Assembly: GCA_022482785.1 (NCBI GenBank)
Contig: JAKVON010000003.1
Coordinates: forward strand, 124,001 to 188,000
Source of the DNA: Atopobiaceae bacterium
GTDB taxonomy: Bacteria > Actinomycetota > Coriobacteriia > Coriobacteriales > Atopobiaceae
Reading direction: 5' to 3'
Length of the DNA: 64,000 nucleotides
This document shows, piece after piece, positions 25,362-35,047 of this stretch (position 1 is the stretch's first letter; each line of letters opens with the position of its first letter). Both the position numbers and the translations under genes were made by a program. Below the pieces are notes generated by a model. That model ran no database searches. It saw only the letters and a program-made list of their open reading frames with translations, and had not been told where the DNA came from.

Positions 25362-26135
25362 CTACAGCTCGATCGTGAGCTCCACGGGGCAGTGGTCGCT
25401 GCCATACACCTCGTCGAGAATGGCGGCACCCGTGACCTTGTCGGCGATGTCATCGCTCACCAGGAAGTAGTCGATGCGCCAGCCTGCGTTGTTCGCGCGG
25501 GCGTGGAAGCGGTAGCTCCACCAGCTGTAGGCACCCGTCAGGTCGGGGTGGCGCGCGCGGAAGGTGTCGGTGAATCCCGAGTCGAGGAGGTGCGTGAAGC
25601 TCATGCGCTCCTCGTCGGAGAAGCCCGGGTTGCCGCGGTTGGGTCCGGGATTCTTGAGGTCGATCTCCTGGTGGGCGACGTTGAAGTCGCCGCAGGTCAC
25701 CACCGGCTTTCCGGCCGCGAGGTCGACGAGGAAGGCGCGATAGGCATCGTCCCAGCTCAAACGTGTGTCGATGCGCTTGAGCTGGTCCTGGGCGTTTGGC
25801 GTGTAGACGTTGACGAACCAGTAGCCGGGAAACTCGAGCGCGCAGACGCGGCCCTCGTCGTCTGCCTCGGGCGCGCCGATGGCGTTGATCACCTGCAGCG
25901 GCTCCTCCCTCGAGAAGACGGCGGTGCCCGAATAGCCCTTGCGCTCGGCATAGCTCCAGGTCTGGTGGTAGCCGGCCATCTCGAGGTCTACCTGGCCAGC
26001 CTGCAGCTTCGTCTCCTGCAGCGCGAGGACGTCGGGATTGATGTCGGCGACGATGTCCTCGAAGCCCTTCTTCATGACCGCACGAAGGCCGTTCACGTTC
26101 CATGAGACGAGCTTCAGCTCGTGGGTGTCGTCCAT
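25362..26135 (-). CDS. xth: Exodeoxyribonuclease III
   Basis: An AP endonuclease/3'-5' exonuclease of base-excision repair. EEP-family motifs are visible: LVSWNVNGLRAV, LALQETKL (catalytic E), VNVYTPNAQ, VTCGDFNVAH, YSWWSYRFHARANNAGWRIDYFLVS and YGSDHCPVELTIEL (catalytic DH). At 257 residues it is complete. It is read in the same direction as the patatin gene upstream. Confidence 0.96.
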   Translation of the reverse strand: MDDTHELKLVSWNVNGLRAVMKKGFEDIVADINPDVLALQETKLQAGQVDLEMAGYHQTWSYAERKGYSGTAVFSREEPLQVINAIGAPEADDEGRVCALEFPGYWFVNVYTPNAQDQLKRIDTRLSWDDAYRAFLVDLAAGKPVVTCGDFNVAHQEIDLKNPGPNRGNPGFSDEERMSFTHLLDSGFTDTFRARHPDLTGAYSWWSYRFHARANNAGWRIDYFLVSDDIADKVTGAAILDEVYGSDHCPVELTIEL

Positions 26136-26208
26136 CCCGTTTCCTCCGTAAGCTATCGCCGGCTGTGGTCCACCTGCATTCTAACGAACGGGGAGGGGCT
26201 CCGTCCCC

Positions 26209-27294
26209 CTACCGCAGCAGCTCCGGCGTCTTCGTCTCCGCCTGGTAGGCGTCGAAGGCCTCCTGCGGGAACGATGCGGCCACGGCCTCTGCCTCGTCGA
26301 CGGGGTCGACGAGCACGCCGGCCGCCCGCGCCGCCGCCCGGCCGGCATCCCCGTCGCCGAACAGGAAGTCGAGCACCCGCGGCAGCTCCCTCACGCCCTG
26401 CGCGTGGCCCATCTCGTAGGACTCGGCCAGGCGCGGATAGTCGAGCGTGGCGTTCCTCACGGGCATCTCGTCGGGGTAGATCAGCAGCGCGCGCCCCTCC
26501 TCCTCGAGCATGCGAAGGTGCGCGAGCGCGGCATTGTAGCGCACAGGCCTGGTGAGCAGAGCATCCACCAGGAACGGGAAGTTCTTCGCGACGCGCCTGA
26601 GCGTGCGCTCCTTCGCGGGGGAGACCAGCTCCTTCGCGTATCCCCGCTCCTGGGAGAGGATGACCACGAACCGCCTGAAGCCCTGGTCCTCGGCAAGGTG
26701 GGTGGGCAGCCCCGCGCCCTCGCCGAGGCCGCCGTCGTACATCATCTTGCCGTCGACGCGGATGGGCTTCATCAGGAACGGCATCGTGGATCCCGCACGC
26801 ACGCAGCCCACGAGGTTTGCCGAGGTGACAAGCTTGTCGGTCTCGGGGGAGACGTTCTTCGTCCAGACCACCGTCTTGCCGGTGTCGCGCTCGAAGGCTT
26901 GGATGGCCATGCGTGCGGGGTTGGCGGCGAACGTGTCCCAGTCGAACGGCATGCTGCCGTCGACGATGCACCCCGCGTAGTCGTAGCTCGAGTTGATGTA
27001 GCCCTCGCCCCTCATGAGGGTGCGCAGCCCGCCGAACCGCGGCGACGCGGCAAGCTCGACGAACGACCCTCGCACGCGCTTGGTGTCGCGCGAGAGGTAG
27101 TCGGCGGAGTGGCTCGAGCCTGCGGAGATGCCGCAGACGAAGTCGAAGAAGATCCGCTGCTCGAGCAGCACGTTGAGTATGCCGCCCGTATAGCTGGCGC
27201 GGAGCCCGCCCCCCTCGAGCACGAGTGCCGTGTCGAAGACGTTGCTCTCGAGTGCCGCCGCATCGCGGGTATCTGTCGTTGCCGTATCGCTCAC
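26209..27294 (-). CDS. Patatin-like phospholipase (RssA/YjjU type)
   Basis: A 361-residue serine hydrolase with a Ser-Asp dyad. The oxyanion loop is LVLEGGGLRASYTGG, the nucleophile elbow is VCGISAGSS (GxSxG) and the catalytic Asp is in MMYDGGLGEGAG. This is the COG4667-like group found widely in Gram-positives. It probably acts on lipid acyl esters; the substrate is unknown. A GC-rich hairpin (GGGGAGGGGCTCCGTCCCC) overlaps the stop codon. Confidence 0.92.
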   Translation of the reverse strand: MSDTATTDTRDAAALESNVFDTALVLEGGGLRASYTGGILNVLLEQRIFFDFVCGISAGSSHSADYLSRDTKRVRGSFVELAASPRFGGLRTLMRGEGYINSSYDYAGCIVDGSMPFDWDTFAANPARMAIQAFERDTGKTVVWTKNVSPETDKLVTSANLVGCVRAGSTMPFLMKPIRVDGKMMYDGGLGEGAGLPTHLAEDQGFRRFVVILSQERGYAKELVSPAKERTLRRVAKNFPFLVDALLTRPVRYNAALAHLRMLEEEGRALLIYPDEMPVRNATLDYPRLAESYEMGHAQGVRELPRVLDFLFGDGDAGRAAARAAGVLVDPVDEAEAVAASFPQEAFDAYQAETKTPELLR

Positions 27295-27390
27295 GTGGTT
27301 GCCGCCTTCCTGGTGCTAGCATCGGCTCTAATGGTACCCGCATCCGCGTGCGTCAACTTCCCGCGGGGGCATACGAGGCGAGGAGGAGCC

Positions 27391-28140
27391 ATGTCGTCAA
27401 AGGGCAAGGCCGTCACGGATCCGGACGAGGCTGCGAGGGTGCTCGCGCGGCTCTTCGACGAGGCGCGCGGAACGGCGGTGTTCTTCGGCGGCGCGGGGGT
27501 CTCGACGGCCAGCGGCATCCCCGACTTCCGCAGCGAGGACGGCCTCTACCGCCAGCACTTCAGGTACTCCCCCGAGACGTACCTCTCGCACTCCTTCTAC
27601 GAGACCCACCCCGAGGAGTTCTTCGACTTCTACCGCACCAAGATGATCGCCCTCGACGCCAAGCCCAACCAGGCCCATCTCAAGCTCGCCGAGCTGGAGC
27701 GCGACGGCCTGCTTGCCGCCGTGGTGACGCAGAACATCGACGGGCTGCACCAGGCGGCAGGCTCGAGGCGCGTGCTCGAGCTCCATGGCAGCGTCCATCG
27801 CAACGTCTGCCAGCGTTGCGGCAAGACCTACTCGGCAGAGTGGGTCATGGGCACGGAGGGCGTGCCGGCCTGCCCGGAGTGCGGCGGACGCATCAAGCCC
27901 GACGTGGTCCTCTACGAGGAGCCGCTCGACATGGACGTCATGGGTGCGGCGGTCGCGGCCATCGAGCGGGCGGACCTTCTCGTGGTGGGCGGGACCTCGC
28001 TCGTGGTCTACCCGGCCGCCGGCCTCATCCAGTACTTCTCCGGGAGCCACCTCGTGATCGTGAACCGGGACCCCACCCCGCAGGACTCGATGGCGGAGTA
28101 CGTCATGAGCTGTGACATCGCGAAGGCGTTTGCCTGGTAG
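27391..28140 (+). CDS. NAD-dependent protein deacylase, Sir2 family
   Basis: Removes acyl groups from lysine using NAD+. Sirtuin motifs are all present: FFGGAGVSTASGIPDFRS, VVTQNIDGLHQAAGS, the catalytic His in LELHGSV, and a zinc ribbon of CQRC and CPEC. VVGGTSLVVYPAAGL and IVNRDPTPQD complete the family pattern. The ATG at 27391 follows AGGAGG. It is 249 residues long and divergent from the patatin gene. Confidence 0.95.
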   Translation: MSSKGKAVTDPDEAARVLARLFDEARGTAVFFGGAGVSTASGIPDFRSEDGLYRQHFRYSPETYLSHSFYETHPEEFFDFYRTKMIALDAKPNQAHLKLAELERDGLLAAVVTQNIDGLHQAAGSRRVLELHGSVHRNVCQRCGKTYSAEWVMGTEGVPACPECGGRIKPDVVLYEEPLDMDVMGAAVAAIERADLLVVGGTSLVVYPAAGLIQYFSGSHLVIVNRDPTPQDSMAEYVMSCDIAKAFAW

Positions 28141-28202
28141 GCGTCTGGCGTGTCACTTTAAGCAGAATAATTACTCTCTAGTGAGAAATTACCTCATTTA
28201 CT

Positions 28203-28238
28203 CGTAGAGAATATATCGAAAACGGTATATTCTCTACG
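28203..28238. promoter_or_regulatory. Perfect 13-bp inverted repeat before rloA
   Basis: CGTAGAGAATATA (28203-28215) and TATATTCTCTACG (28226-28238) enclose a 10-base spacer, 17 bp upstream of the rloA start codon. It is an operator candidate, or an RNA hairpin near the ribosome binding site (AGAGAGGGG). Confidence 0.7.
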
Positions 28239-28255
28239 CACAGAGAGGGGCAGCC

Positions 28256-29545
28256 ATGCTCATACAATTCAGGTTCGAGAACTTCAGGTCGTTCCGGGAC
28301 GATACGATCCTCGATTTCACCGCTACGAAGATAACCGAGAACTCCTTTCAGGTGAGGAAGGCGGGTGGCGAAAGCCTGCTGCCGGTGGCGGCCCTGTACG
28401 GAGCGAACGCGGGCGGCAAGTCGAATGTCGTCGACGCGCTGGACTTCATGGCCGAATACGTCCTCGACTCCTTTGCCTACGGGGACTCGCTGAAGGACGA
28501 CGGCGACCGACGCCTGACGGCGAGGCGTGCCGAGCCGTTCGCCTTCGAGGCCTCTTCCAAGGAGAAGCCCTCCTCCTTCGAGGTGTACTTCACGATTTCG
28601 GAGGAAGACGGATGGCGCTCGTACAACTATGGCTTCACCGTCGGGAAGGCAGGCGTGGAGGAGGAGTGGCTGAACTGCAAGGCGCGTACGGCGCGTGAGT
28701 TCAGCCCCGTCTTCAGCAGGGTCGGCCAGGCCGTTGAGTGGGGGAGGGGCAAGGCCTTCGCCCGCGTCGTCGATGCCGTCCGCGAGAACCTCTCGGCGTC
28801 CCTGGAGCCGGAAGTGCTCGTGGTCTCCCTTGGTGCCAAGCTCAAGGATCCCTTTCTCAAGAAGATGAGAGACTGGTTCCTTGGGGTGCGGGTCGTGGAC
28901 TTCGGCAGTCCCTTCGAGGATTGCCTCTGGTCCCATCGCGTTCCCGTCGGCTTCGACAGCGACGAGAGGGTCCGCGAGGACGTGGTTCGCTATTTCTCGG
29001 CATTCGACCCTTCGATCGTCGGGTTCAGGGTCGAGGAGACCAACATCGAGGAGGAGAGGAGGGGGAGAAGGCTTCGCATCTTCTCTCGGCACGAGAACCC
29101 AGGGACGGGCGAAAGGGTCGAGATCCCCTTCGAATGCGAATCCGACGGAACGCTGAAGATGTTCGCGCTCTATCCAATGCTCCAGCTGGTTCTCAGGAGA
29201 GGAGGCATCCTCGTCGCTGACGAGCTCAATGCGAAGCTGCACCCGCATCTCGTGCGAGGGATACTCCTCGCCTTCCTCAACCCCGAGACCAACGGCCACA
29301 ATGCCCAGCTCGTCTTCACCTGTCACGATCCCTGGCAGCTCTCGCATAGCTCGCTCAGACGCGACGAGATCTGGTTCACGCAGAAGGACAAGAGCGGGGC
29401 GACGGAGCTCTATTCGCTGGCAGACTTCTCCGACGATGGCGACAGGAAGATTCGCAAGGACGAGAACTACGAAAAGAACTACATGCTTGGGAAGTACGGC
29501 GCGGTTCCCGAGATATTCTCGTTCGACCTGCCGGGAGGGAACTGA
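28256..29545 (+). CDS. rloA: RloA/AbiLi-type AAA ATPase (putative anti-phage protein)
   Basis: A 429-residue ABC/OLD-like ATPase of the COG1106 group. The N-terminus MLIQFRFENFRSFRDDTIL and Walker A ALYGANAGGKSNVVDALDFM are typical. The Walker B region is GGILVADELNAKLHPHL, and VFTCHDPWQLSHSSLRRDEIWF with KIRKDENYEKNYMLGKYGAVPEI at the end is diagnostic for RloA. It overlaps the rloB start (TGATG). RloA-RloB pairs resemble the abortive-infection system AbiL (AbiLi/AbiLii). The ATPase itself looks intact. Confidence 0.85.
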   Translation: MLIQFRFENFRSFRDDTILDFTATKITENSFQVRKAGGESLLPVAALYGANAGGKSNVVDALDFMAEYVLDSFAYGDSLKDDGDRRLTARRAEPFAFEASSKEKPSSFEVYFTISEEDGWRSYNYGFTVGKAGVEEEWLNCKARTAREFSPVFSRVGQAVEWGRGKAFARVVDAVRENLSASLEPEVLVVSLGAKLKDPFLKKMRDWFLGVRVVDFGSPFEDCLWSHRVPVGFDSDERVREDVVRYFSAFDPSIVGFRVEETNIEEERRGRRLRIFSRHENPGTGERVEIPFECESDGTLKMFALYPMLQLVLRRGGILVADELNAKLHPHLVRGILLAFLNPETNGHNAQLVFTCHDPWQLSHSSLRRDEIWFTQKDKSGATELYSLADFSDDGDRKIRKDENYEKNYMLGKYGAVPEIFSFDLPGGN

Positions 29546-30080
29546 TGCCAAGTCGGAAAAGGGACGGCAAGAGGAAGTCACGATCGGAGTTTGCGAATTC
29601 CAGGGTTCCAGAGCTCGGATACTACGTCATCTTCACAGATACCGAGAAAACGGAGAAGAACTATCTTGATGGCCTGAAAAGAAATCTGCCGTCAAAACTG
29701 AGGGGACGCCTGGTCATCAAAGTGTTCCCGAGAGTGAAAACCAAGGGGCTTGCCGAGGCGTGCTCGTTGCCTGGTCGAACCCATGCATCGAGGTTTGGTT
29801 CGAGGGGCATTTCCGGAACGTGAGGACCTATGCGGATTCCGTTTCCTGTTGCGCGGGCTTTCGGGAGCTCTTCCTCAGCAAGACCGGAAAAGAGTACGAC
29901 AAGGGTGACGAGGACATATATCGGCTGCTCAATGCCTATGGTGACGAACGGGCTGCAATCGCGCGAGCAAACAGCCGTCTGAGGTCATGCAGGTGCGACG
30001 CCCCTCCCTCCGAACAGATCTCCTGCACGACGCTGCATGTTCTCGTCGACGAGATTCGGGGCAAGGTCCAGGGCGTCTGA
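29545..30080 (+). pseudogene. rloB: RloB/AbiLii-like protein, internally deleted and frameshifted
   Basis: The N-terminal part (ELGYYVIFTDTEKTEKNYLDGLKRNL) and the C-terminal part (AWSNPCIEVWFEGHF onward, ending TLHVLVDEIRGKVQ) are both RloB-like, but they lie in different frames. The junction is near 29757-29765. The region expected between them, including the acidic TOPRIM-like D-x-D strand, is absent, so this looks like a deletion with loss of frame rather than a single base error. Translation from the ATG at 29545 would stop near 29823. The defence pair is probably inactive, or the ATPase acts alone. Confidence 0.75.
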
Positions 30081-30155
30081 AGGTCTTCTGCTCGCCAAAA
30101 GCATGTTGAATTCCCAGTGGGAGAGCCTCCGCTTTGTTTGCGGCGCAGACGCGGC

Positions 30156-30968
30156 TCAGTCGTTCTCGTGGATGCGCATGATGGCTTTGCGAACCTCCGT
30201 GAAGCGGCGTTCCGGGACGCGAATCCTCTCGCCGTCCGCCATCTCCACCGTGAAGGGCCTCAGCGTCGAGACGTAGCTCGCGTTGGCAAGATGGCTGCGA
30301 TGCACGGTGATGAAGTCCTCGCCGAGCTTGGCCGCCGCGCTCGAGAAGGACATCCTCGCCTCGATTGCCCCGGAGACGGTGTGAAAGACGCACCGCTTGC
30401 CCTTCGCGGAGACCGAGACGATGTCGGAGAGGGGAATGAAGTGGGACGTCCCTTCGGTGTCCGAAAAGACGATCCTGCGATGGTCGCCCTTCTCCGCGAT
30501 GCGTGCCTCCATGTAGCGCGAGGCCATCTTCCCGAGGGCGTTCACGAACGTCTCCCCGTCGGCCACCGCGAGCTCGCCCCTCGGGTTGGAGACGTAGATC
30601 GAGCGAATCCGGGGCTCGTCCTCGATGAGCTCCCAGGTGAACGAGCAGCGCTGCTGCACCTGCATGAAGAACGGCGCGCCGTCATCGGTGGTCACGAGAT
30701 ATCGGCCGACCACCGTCGCCGCGCGACCGCAGTTCTGAACCACGGTGTATTCGGCGGCCGACTGGTGGCATGGCACGAGTTCCTCGCGGTTCGCGAAGAG
30801 GTCGGCCCGAACGGCGTCGATGCCGCGCATGTATCGCTCCTGCTCGGGGGCGATCCACATCACGTCGTCCGCGCAGAGGCTGAGCACGTACTCGCAGTCG
30901 AGCTGCCAGAATCGCGCGAGCACCTCCTGGGTGAGCTCGACGACTCTCTTCTCCATGACGATGTTCAT
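30156..30968 (-). CDS. NTF2/SnoaL-fold sensor with LytTR DNA-binding domain
   Basis: A 270-residue transcription regulator. Residues 1-125 look like a SnoaL/NTF2-fold domain (LTQEVLARFWQLDCEYVLSLCADDVMWIAP...GIDAVRADLFANRE). Residues about 165-270 are a LytTR domain (IVFSDTEGTSHFIPLSDIVSVSAKGKRCVFHTVSG...FITVHRSHLANASYVSTL). I chose the ATG at 30966-30968, which has GGAG six bases upstream; an ATG at 31010 would add 14 residues. It is divergent from the sortase-anchored protein, with a LytTR-type tandem repeat between them, so self-control is plausible. A paralogous N-terminus lies at 63789. Confidence 0.85.
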   Translation of the reverse strand: MNIVMEKRVVELTQEVLARFWQLDCEYVLSLCADDVMWIAPEQERYMRGIDAVRADLFANREELVPCHQSAAEYTVVQNCGRAATVVGRYLVTTDDGAPFFMQVQQRCSFTWELIEDEPRIRSIYVSNPRGELAVADGETFVNALGKMASRYMEARIAEKGDHRRIVFSDTEGTSHFIPLSDIVSVSAKGKRCVFHTVSGAIEARMSFSSAAAKLGEDFITVHRSHLANASYVSTLRPFTVEMADGERIRVPERRFTEVRKAIMRIHEND

Positions 30969-31041
30969 GACGCGCTCCGTTCCGTCGTTTCCATGCGGTG
31001 ATTCGCGCATGCCTGCACTCGAAATCGCAGAATCGCAGATT

Positions 31042-31069
31042 ACGTTCCCAATATCCCATCATACGTTCC
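31042..31069 (+). promoter_or_regulatory. LytTR-type tandem operator A, before the surface protein gene
   Basis: ACGTTCC at 31042-31048 and again at 31063-31069, 21 bp start to start. It lies between the divergent regulator and the surface protein gene. A TAAGAT hexamer at 31099-31104 is a possible -10. Confidence 0.65.
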
Positions 31070-31139
31070 AAACTCGCCGTTCAGGCGCTTGGCTGCCTTA
31101 AGATGCCTTAAGGAACCGTTCGTTTTCTCAGGAGGCACC

Positions 31140-34100
31140 GTGACGACCACGCCCAACATCGTGCATGCGGACAACCGTACGCGCCCGTCGGCGAAGCGCA
31201 TGGCCGCGGCGCTGCTCGGCGTGATGGCGGCGCTTGTCCTCGCATCCGTGCCGGCCTTTGCCGAGGACGCGGCAATCCTCTTGCCTGCGGCAGAGAGTGC
31301 CGACGCACCCGCGCTGAGCGCGGCCTCGTCGGCGTGTCCTTATCTCGACGTCGACGGCACCGTCAAGATCAGCTCGGCTGCCAACGAGGTGACGGCTGCG
31401 GATACCATTTGGGGCACGGATGACACGGAGACGTGGTACGTCGTCAACGGGAACGTGACCCTTGACGGCTACGTGAGAGTTCAAGGCAACGTGAGCCTCA
31501 TCCTCGCCGATGGATGCTCGCTTGTCGCACCGAAGGGCATATGCGTGGAGGATGCGAATCAGCTGACCGTCTATTCGCAGAAAAATGGCACCGGGGCGCT
31601 GACGGCGACCGGAGAGAATGCGGGCGCCGGCATCGGATGCAGGCGGGACACCTCTGGCAAGGCCGGCGGAACCATTATCCTGAACGGCGGTCGCATCACT
31701 GCCAGGGGGGATTGGGGCGCTGCCGGAATCGGCGGTGGTTGTTACAAAAGCGGGGGCACCATCGTCATCAACGGCGGAACCATCAACGCCGCCGGTGGCG
31801 TTGATGGTGCAGGCATCGGCACGGGGTTCGAAGCCAAAGGTGCGGGCACCTCCATCACCGTCACGATAAACGGGGGAGACGTGACCGCAACGGGCTATGG
31901 CGGCGATTACATCAATGACAACGGAATCGGCTTTTCGACCAATTCTACTGGCGACATCTCCATTGTCGTTCATGGGGGCGTTGTCCGAGCAAGTGGGCCA
32001 GCGTCATCGGACTATTCTGGAGGGCTTTGGTACAAGGGCTTCACCATGGACGGCGGCGTGGTCTTCGCCAACCGCAATCATTGGAGGAATGGCGACTTAT
32101 TGAAGAAGTATGACTGGAACACGACGAAGGGCGTCCTGTTTGACACGACCGTGAGTGCGGGACAGGTGATGGGCGACGTGACCCTCCCACGGGACCTGGA
32201 GATTCCCGCGGGCTACACGCTGACCATCCCCAGCGGGACAACGCTTGTCATTCCCAGCGGCATTACCCTTACGAACAACGGCACGATCGACGTTCAGGAT
32301 GGTGGCACCCTCACCATTCTGGGAGACGTGTCGGCAAGCGAGACGAGCAAGCTCGAGGGCAACGGCACGGTCAATCGCAAGGCCACGTCTGCCGCGGCCC
32401 CCACGCTCGCCTCGAAGACGGACACTTCCGTGACGCTCGACACGATAACGTCCACCGTGGCCGATCCCATCGAGTATGCCTGCGTCAAGGGAACCGTACG
32501 GGTTGCGCCACTGGACGACACCTTCTGGCAGGATTCTCCCGTCTTTACGGGTCTCAACGCGTCAAGGGCCTACACGTTCTTCGTCCGACACTCAGGAAGC
32601 GACTACTACGACCCCTCGTACAGCACCGGGCTTTCGGTGGCCACGCGCTCGGCCGCACCCACCGTGGGCATCGTCGACACGAACGCCGACGCATGGGCGC
32701 TTTCCACCGCCGCGGGCATGGAGTACAGCACGGACGGCGGACAGAACTGGGCGCCGTGCGCCGCCGCTATGGCGGCGACGTCGTTCGGCTGGGTCGCCGA
32801 CGGCTCTACCACGAAGGCGGTGCTGTTCCGCTATGCGGCCGTCGGCGCAGGCGAGGCCAGCGGCCAGCAGAGCTACGCCATTCCCGCCCGCGCGGCCACG
32901 CCCAACGTCACGATCGACTACCCAGCCGGCAGGGCGAGCACCACGTCGGCCATGGAATGGATGATGGAAACGCAGCCAAACGTTTGGACGACCTGCACGG
33001 ACAACATGACGCTCGACTTCCTTGGCCGTCTTGCCAAGGGGAACGCGCTGGCATACGTTCGCGTGAAGGCAGCGGGGGACGTTTACGCGAGCGCCGTGAA
33101 GATGCTCGATATCTATCCCCCTCAAGCAATCTCCGCCCAGCCCACGACGGACTCCCTCACGTTCGGCGTGACGACGACGAATCCGTCGCCGCCCGATTAC
33201 CAGTGGCAGAGGGGGACGGCGACCCCGCCCGCGGTGAGCTTTGTGCCAGGAGACCCAGGGGACCTTTCCTGGGAACAGCAAGGCAGGTCCTGGGTGATCC
33301 CCTTCTCGCCAGCGGGAGACCCTTCCACATCCGAGCCGATGCACGCTCGCATCCTTGTCATCACCTTCGAACAGCCGGATGACTCGACGCTTTCGTTTGG
33401 CTGGAGCAATGGCTGGATGGTCTATATGGACTACCGCCTGAGTGGTCCGGACGACTATATGCAACATGGGGCTCTGCGGCCCGATGGGATGGGCAGGGAG
33501 GAGACCGTTTCCTTCGATCACCTCGTTGCGGGCACGTACACGCTCGATGTGGACGTGTTCGTAGAAGATCCATCGCATGCAGGTCCCTACTCTTCCGTTT
33601 ATGCCTCCGTCACGCCTGCCGACACGGTCACCTGGGCCAACATCGACGGCGCGACCGACGATACGCTCGATCCCACGAAGGACCTGAGCCAGGCCACCGT
33701 GCGCTGCGTGGCGAACTACTCATGGGGCGACTCCTTCACCAGCGATCCCGTTGTCGTCCCATACGTCGAGGACGCGCCCGCCGCGGCTGTCGACTATCCC
33801 TCCGAGAAGTTCGGCGGCCTGGTGAAGGGGGTCACCTACCTCGTGCGTGATCTCACCGACGACACCAACGGCGTCGAGCTCACCGCCGCCGACGATGGGA
33901 CCATTCCCATCGATCCCTCGCTCCCGGGACATCGGATCTCGATTGCGCGCATCGCTTCAGAGGCAGGGCACGCAGATAGCGACGAGCAGCGGATCGACCT
34001 TTCCGCGCGGCCCGTCGCGCCCACGGGTCTCTCGGGCGTCAACACCAGCTTCGCGGGGGAGGCAGACGGCAAAATATCGGGCCTCTCGGCGAACAGCTCC

Positions 34101-35030
34101 TACGAGTTCTCGTCCGACGGCGGGAAGACCTGGGCGAAGATTCCTGCGGAGACTGAGGTCGCCGGACTCTCTGCAGGCTCCTACCAGGTGCGCTTTGCCG
34201 CGTCCCAGACGAGCTTCGCAAGCGTGCCGCTCAGCGTTGCGGTTGGCTCGGGCGCGGAGCGCACCTACGCGCTCACCGTGACCCCGCCCGTGTTCGACGG
34301 CGTGACCTATGGGGACGCCCAGCCTGCGGCGAAGGCTCTCGTGATCTCGAGCGGCGGAAACACCGCCGCCACCATCGCGAGCGTGACCTCGGGCAGCGCC
34401 GACTTCATCGTGGGAGGAAGTGGCGCGAGCGTGCCCGTGGGCGGGTCGATCGACTCCTGGGTCGTCCAACCCGCGGCCGGGCTCTCGGCCGGCACGCATG
34501 TGGCCACCATCACCGTTGTCTATGACGGCGGCGCGACCGCCACGGCGGACGTGAGCATCACGGTGGCCGCGGCCACGCAGGCGGCTCCCGCCCCACCGGC
34601 GCTTGCGAGCGCGACCAGCCGTAGCATCACGCTCGTCTCGGTGGCGCCCAGCCCCGCAGGCGCGTCGGCGCAGTATCGCGTCAAGGGCGGGGAGTGGCAG
34701 GACTCGCCTGTCTTTGAGGGCCTCTCTGCCAGCACGAGCTACGACTTTGAGATTCGCTACGCCGAGAGCCCCGACCACAATTACGCGGCGTCCGAGGCCA
34801 GCCCTGCGGCGTCGTTCTCCACGACGGCGGCGAAGAACTCGAATCCGATCGTCGGAAGTGAGACGAGCGACGTCGATGCGGGCAATGTCGTAGTGGGCGC
34901 GCAGGAGACCATGGTGCCCGAGACGGGTGAGGCCGATGAGCCTGCCCTCCCGCTGGCGGTCGCCGCCGCGTCGCTGATGTCGGCGGGCATGGCCGCCGCG
35001 CTGCGATTCTCTAGGAAATCGAAGGCATAG
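31140..35030 (+). CDS. Large sortase-anchored surface protein (VPETG type)
   Basis: A 1296-residue secreted protein. A signal peptide (RPSAKRMAAALLGVMAALVLASVPAFA) is followed by a glycine-rich, beta-helix-like region of repeated GGxI units (residues about 60-300). Fibronectin/Ig-like modules with repeated VKGxWQDSPVFxGLxAS patterns come next. The C-terminus has a sorting signal: VPETGEADEP, a hydrophobic helix, then RKSKA; VPETG is a variant of LPxTG. The GTG at 31140 has CAGGAGG four bases upstream. It is the first gene before the peptide exporter genes and five bases separate it from the next open frame, so it may belong to that operon. Confidence 0.82.
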   Translation: MTTTPNIVHADNRTRPSAKRMAAALLGVMAALVLASVPAFAEDAAILLPAAESADAPALSAASSACPYLDVDGTVKISSAANEVTAADTIWGTDDTETWYVVNGNVTLDGYVRVQGNVSLILADGCSLVAPKGICVEDANQLTVYSQKNGTGALTATGENAGAGIGCRRDTSGKAGGTIILNGGRITARGDWGAAGIGGGCYKSGGTIVINGGTINAAGGVDGAGIGTGFEAKGAGTSITVTINGGDVTATGYGGDYINDNGIGFSTNSTGDISIVVHGGVVRASGPASSDYSGGLWYKGFTMDGGVVFANRNHWRNGDLLKKYDWNTTKGVLFDTTVSAGQVMGDVTLPRDLEIPAGYTLTIPSGTTLVIPSGITLTNNGTIDVQDGGTLTILGDVSASETSKLEGNGTVNRKATSAAAPTLASKTDTSVTLDTITSTVADPIEYACVKGTVRVAPLDDTFWQDSPVFTGLNASRAYTFFVRHSGSDYYDPSYSTGLSVATRSAAPTVGIVDTNADAWALSTAAGMEYSTDGGQNWAPCAAAMAATSFGWVADGSTTKAVLFRYAAVGAGEASGQQSYAIPARAATPNVTIDYPAGRASTTSAMEWMMETQPNVWTTCTDNMTLDFLGRLAKGNALAYVRVKAAGDVYASAVKMLDIYPPQAISAQPTTDSLTFGVTTTNPSPPDYQWQRGTATPPAVSFVPGDPGDLSWEQQGRSWVIPFSPAGDPSTSEPMHARILVITFEQPDDSTLSFGWSNGWMVYMDYRLSGPDDYMQHGALRPDGMGREETVSFDHLVAGTYTLDVDVFVEDPSHAGPYSSVYASVTPADTVTWANIDGATDDTLDPTKDLSQATVRCVANYSWGDSFTSDPVVVPYVEDAPAAAVDYPSEKFGGLVKGVTYLVRDLTDDTNGVELTAADDGTIPIDPSLPGHRISIARIASEAGHADSDEQRIDLSARPVAPTGLSGVNTSFAGEADGKISGLSANSSYEFSSDGGKTWAKIPAETEVAGLSAGSYQVRFAASQTSFASVPLSVAVGSGAERTYALTVTPPVFDGVTYGDAQPAAKALVISSGGNTAATIASVTSGSADFIVGGSGASVPVGGSIDSWVVQPAAGLSAGTHVATITVVYDGGATATADVSITVAAATQAAPAPPALASATSRSITLVSVAPSPAGASAQYRVKGGEWQDSPVFEGLSASTSYDFEIRYAESPDHNYAASEASPAASFSTTAAKNSNPIVGSETSDVDAGNVVVGAQETMVPETGEADEPALPLAVAAASLMSAGMAAALRFSRKSKA

Positions 35031-35047
35031 GGGGCTTGGAAAATCTC

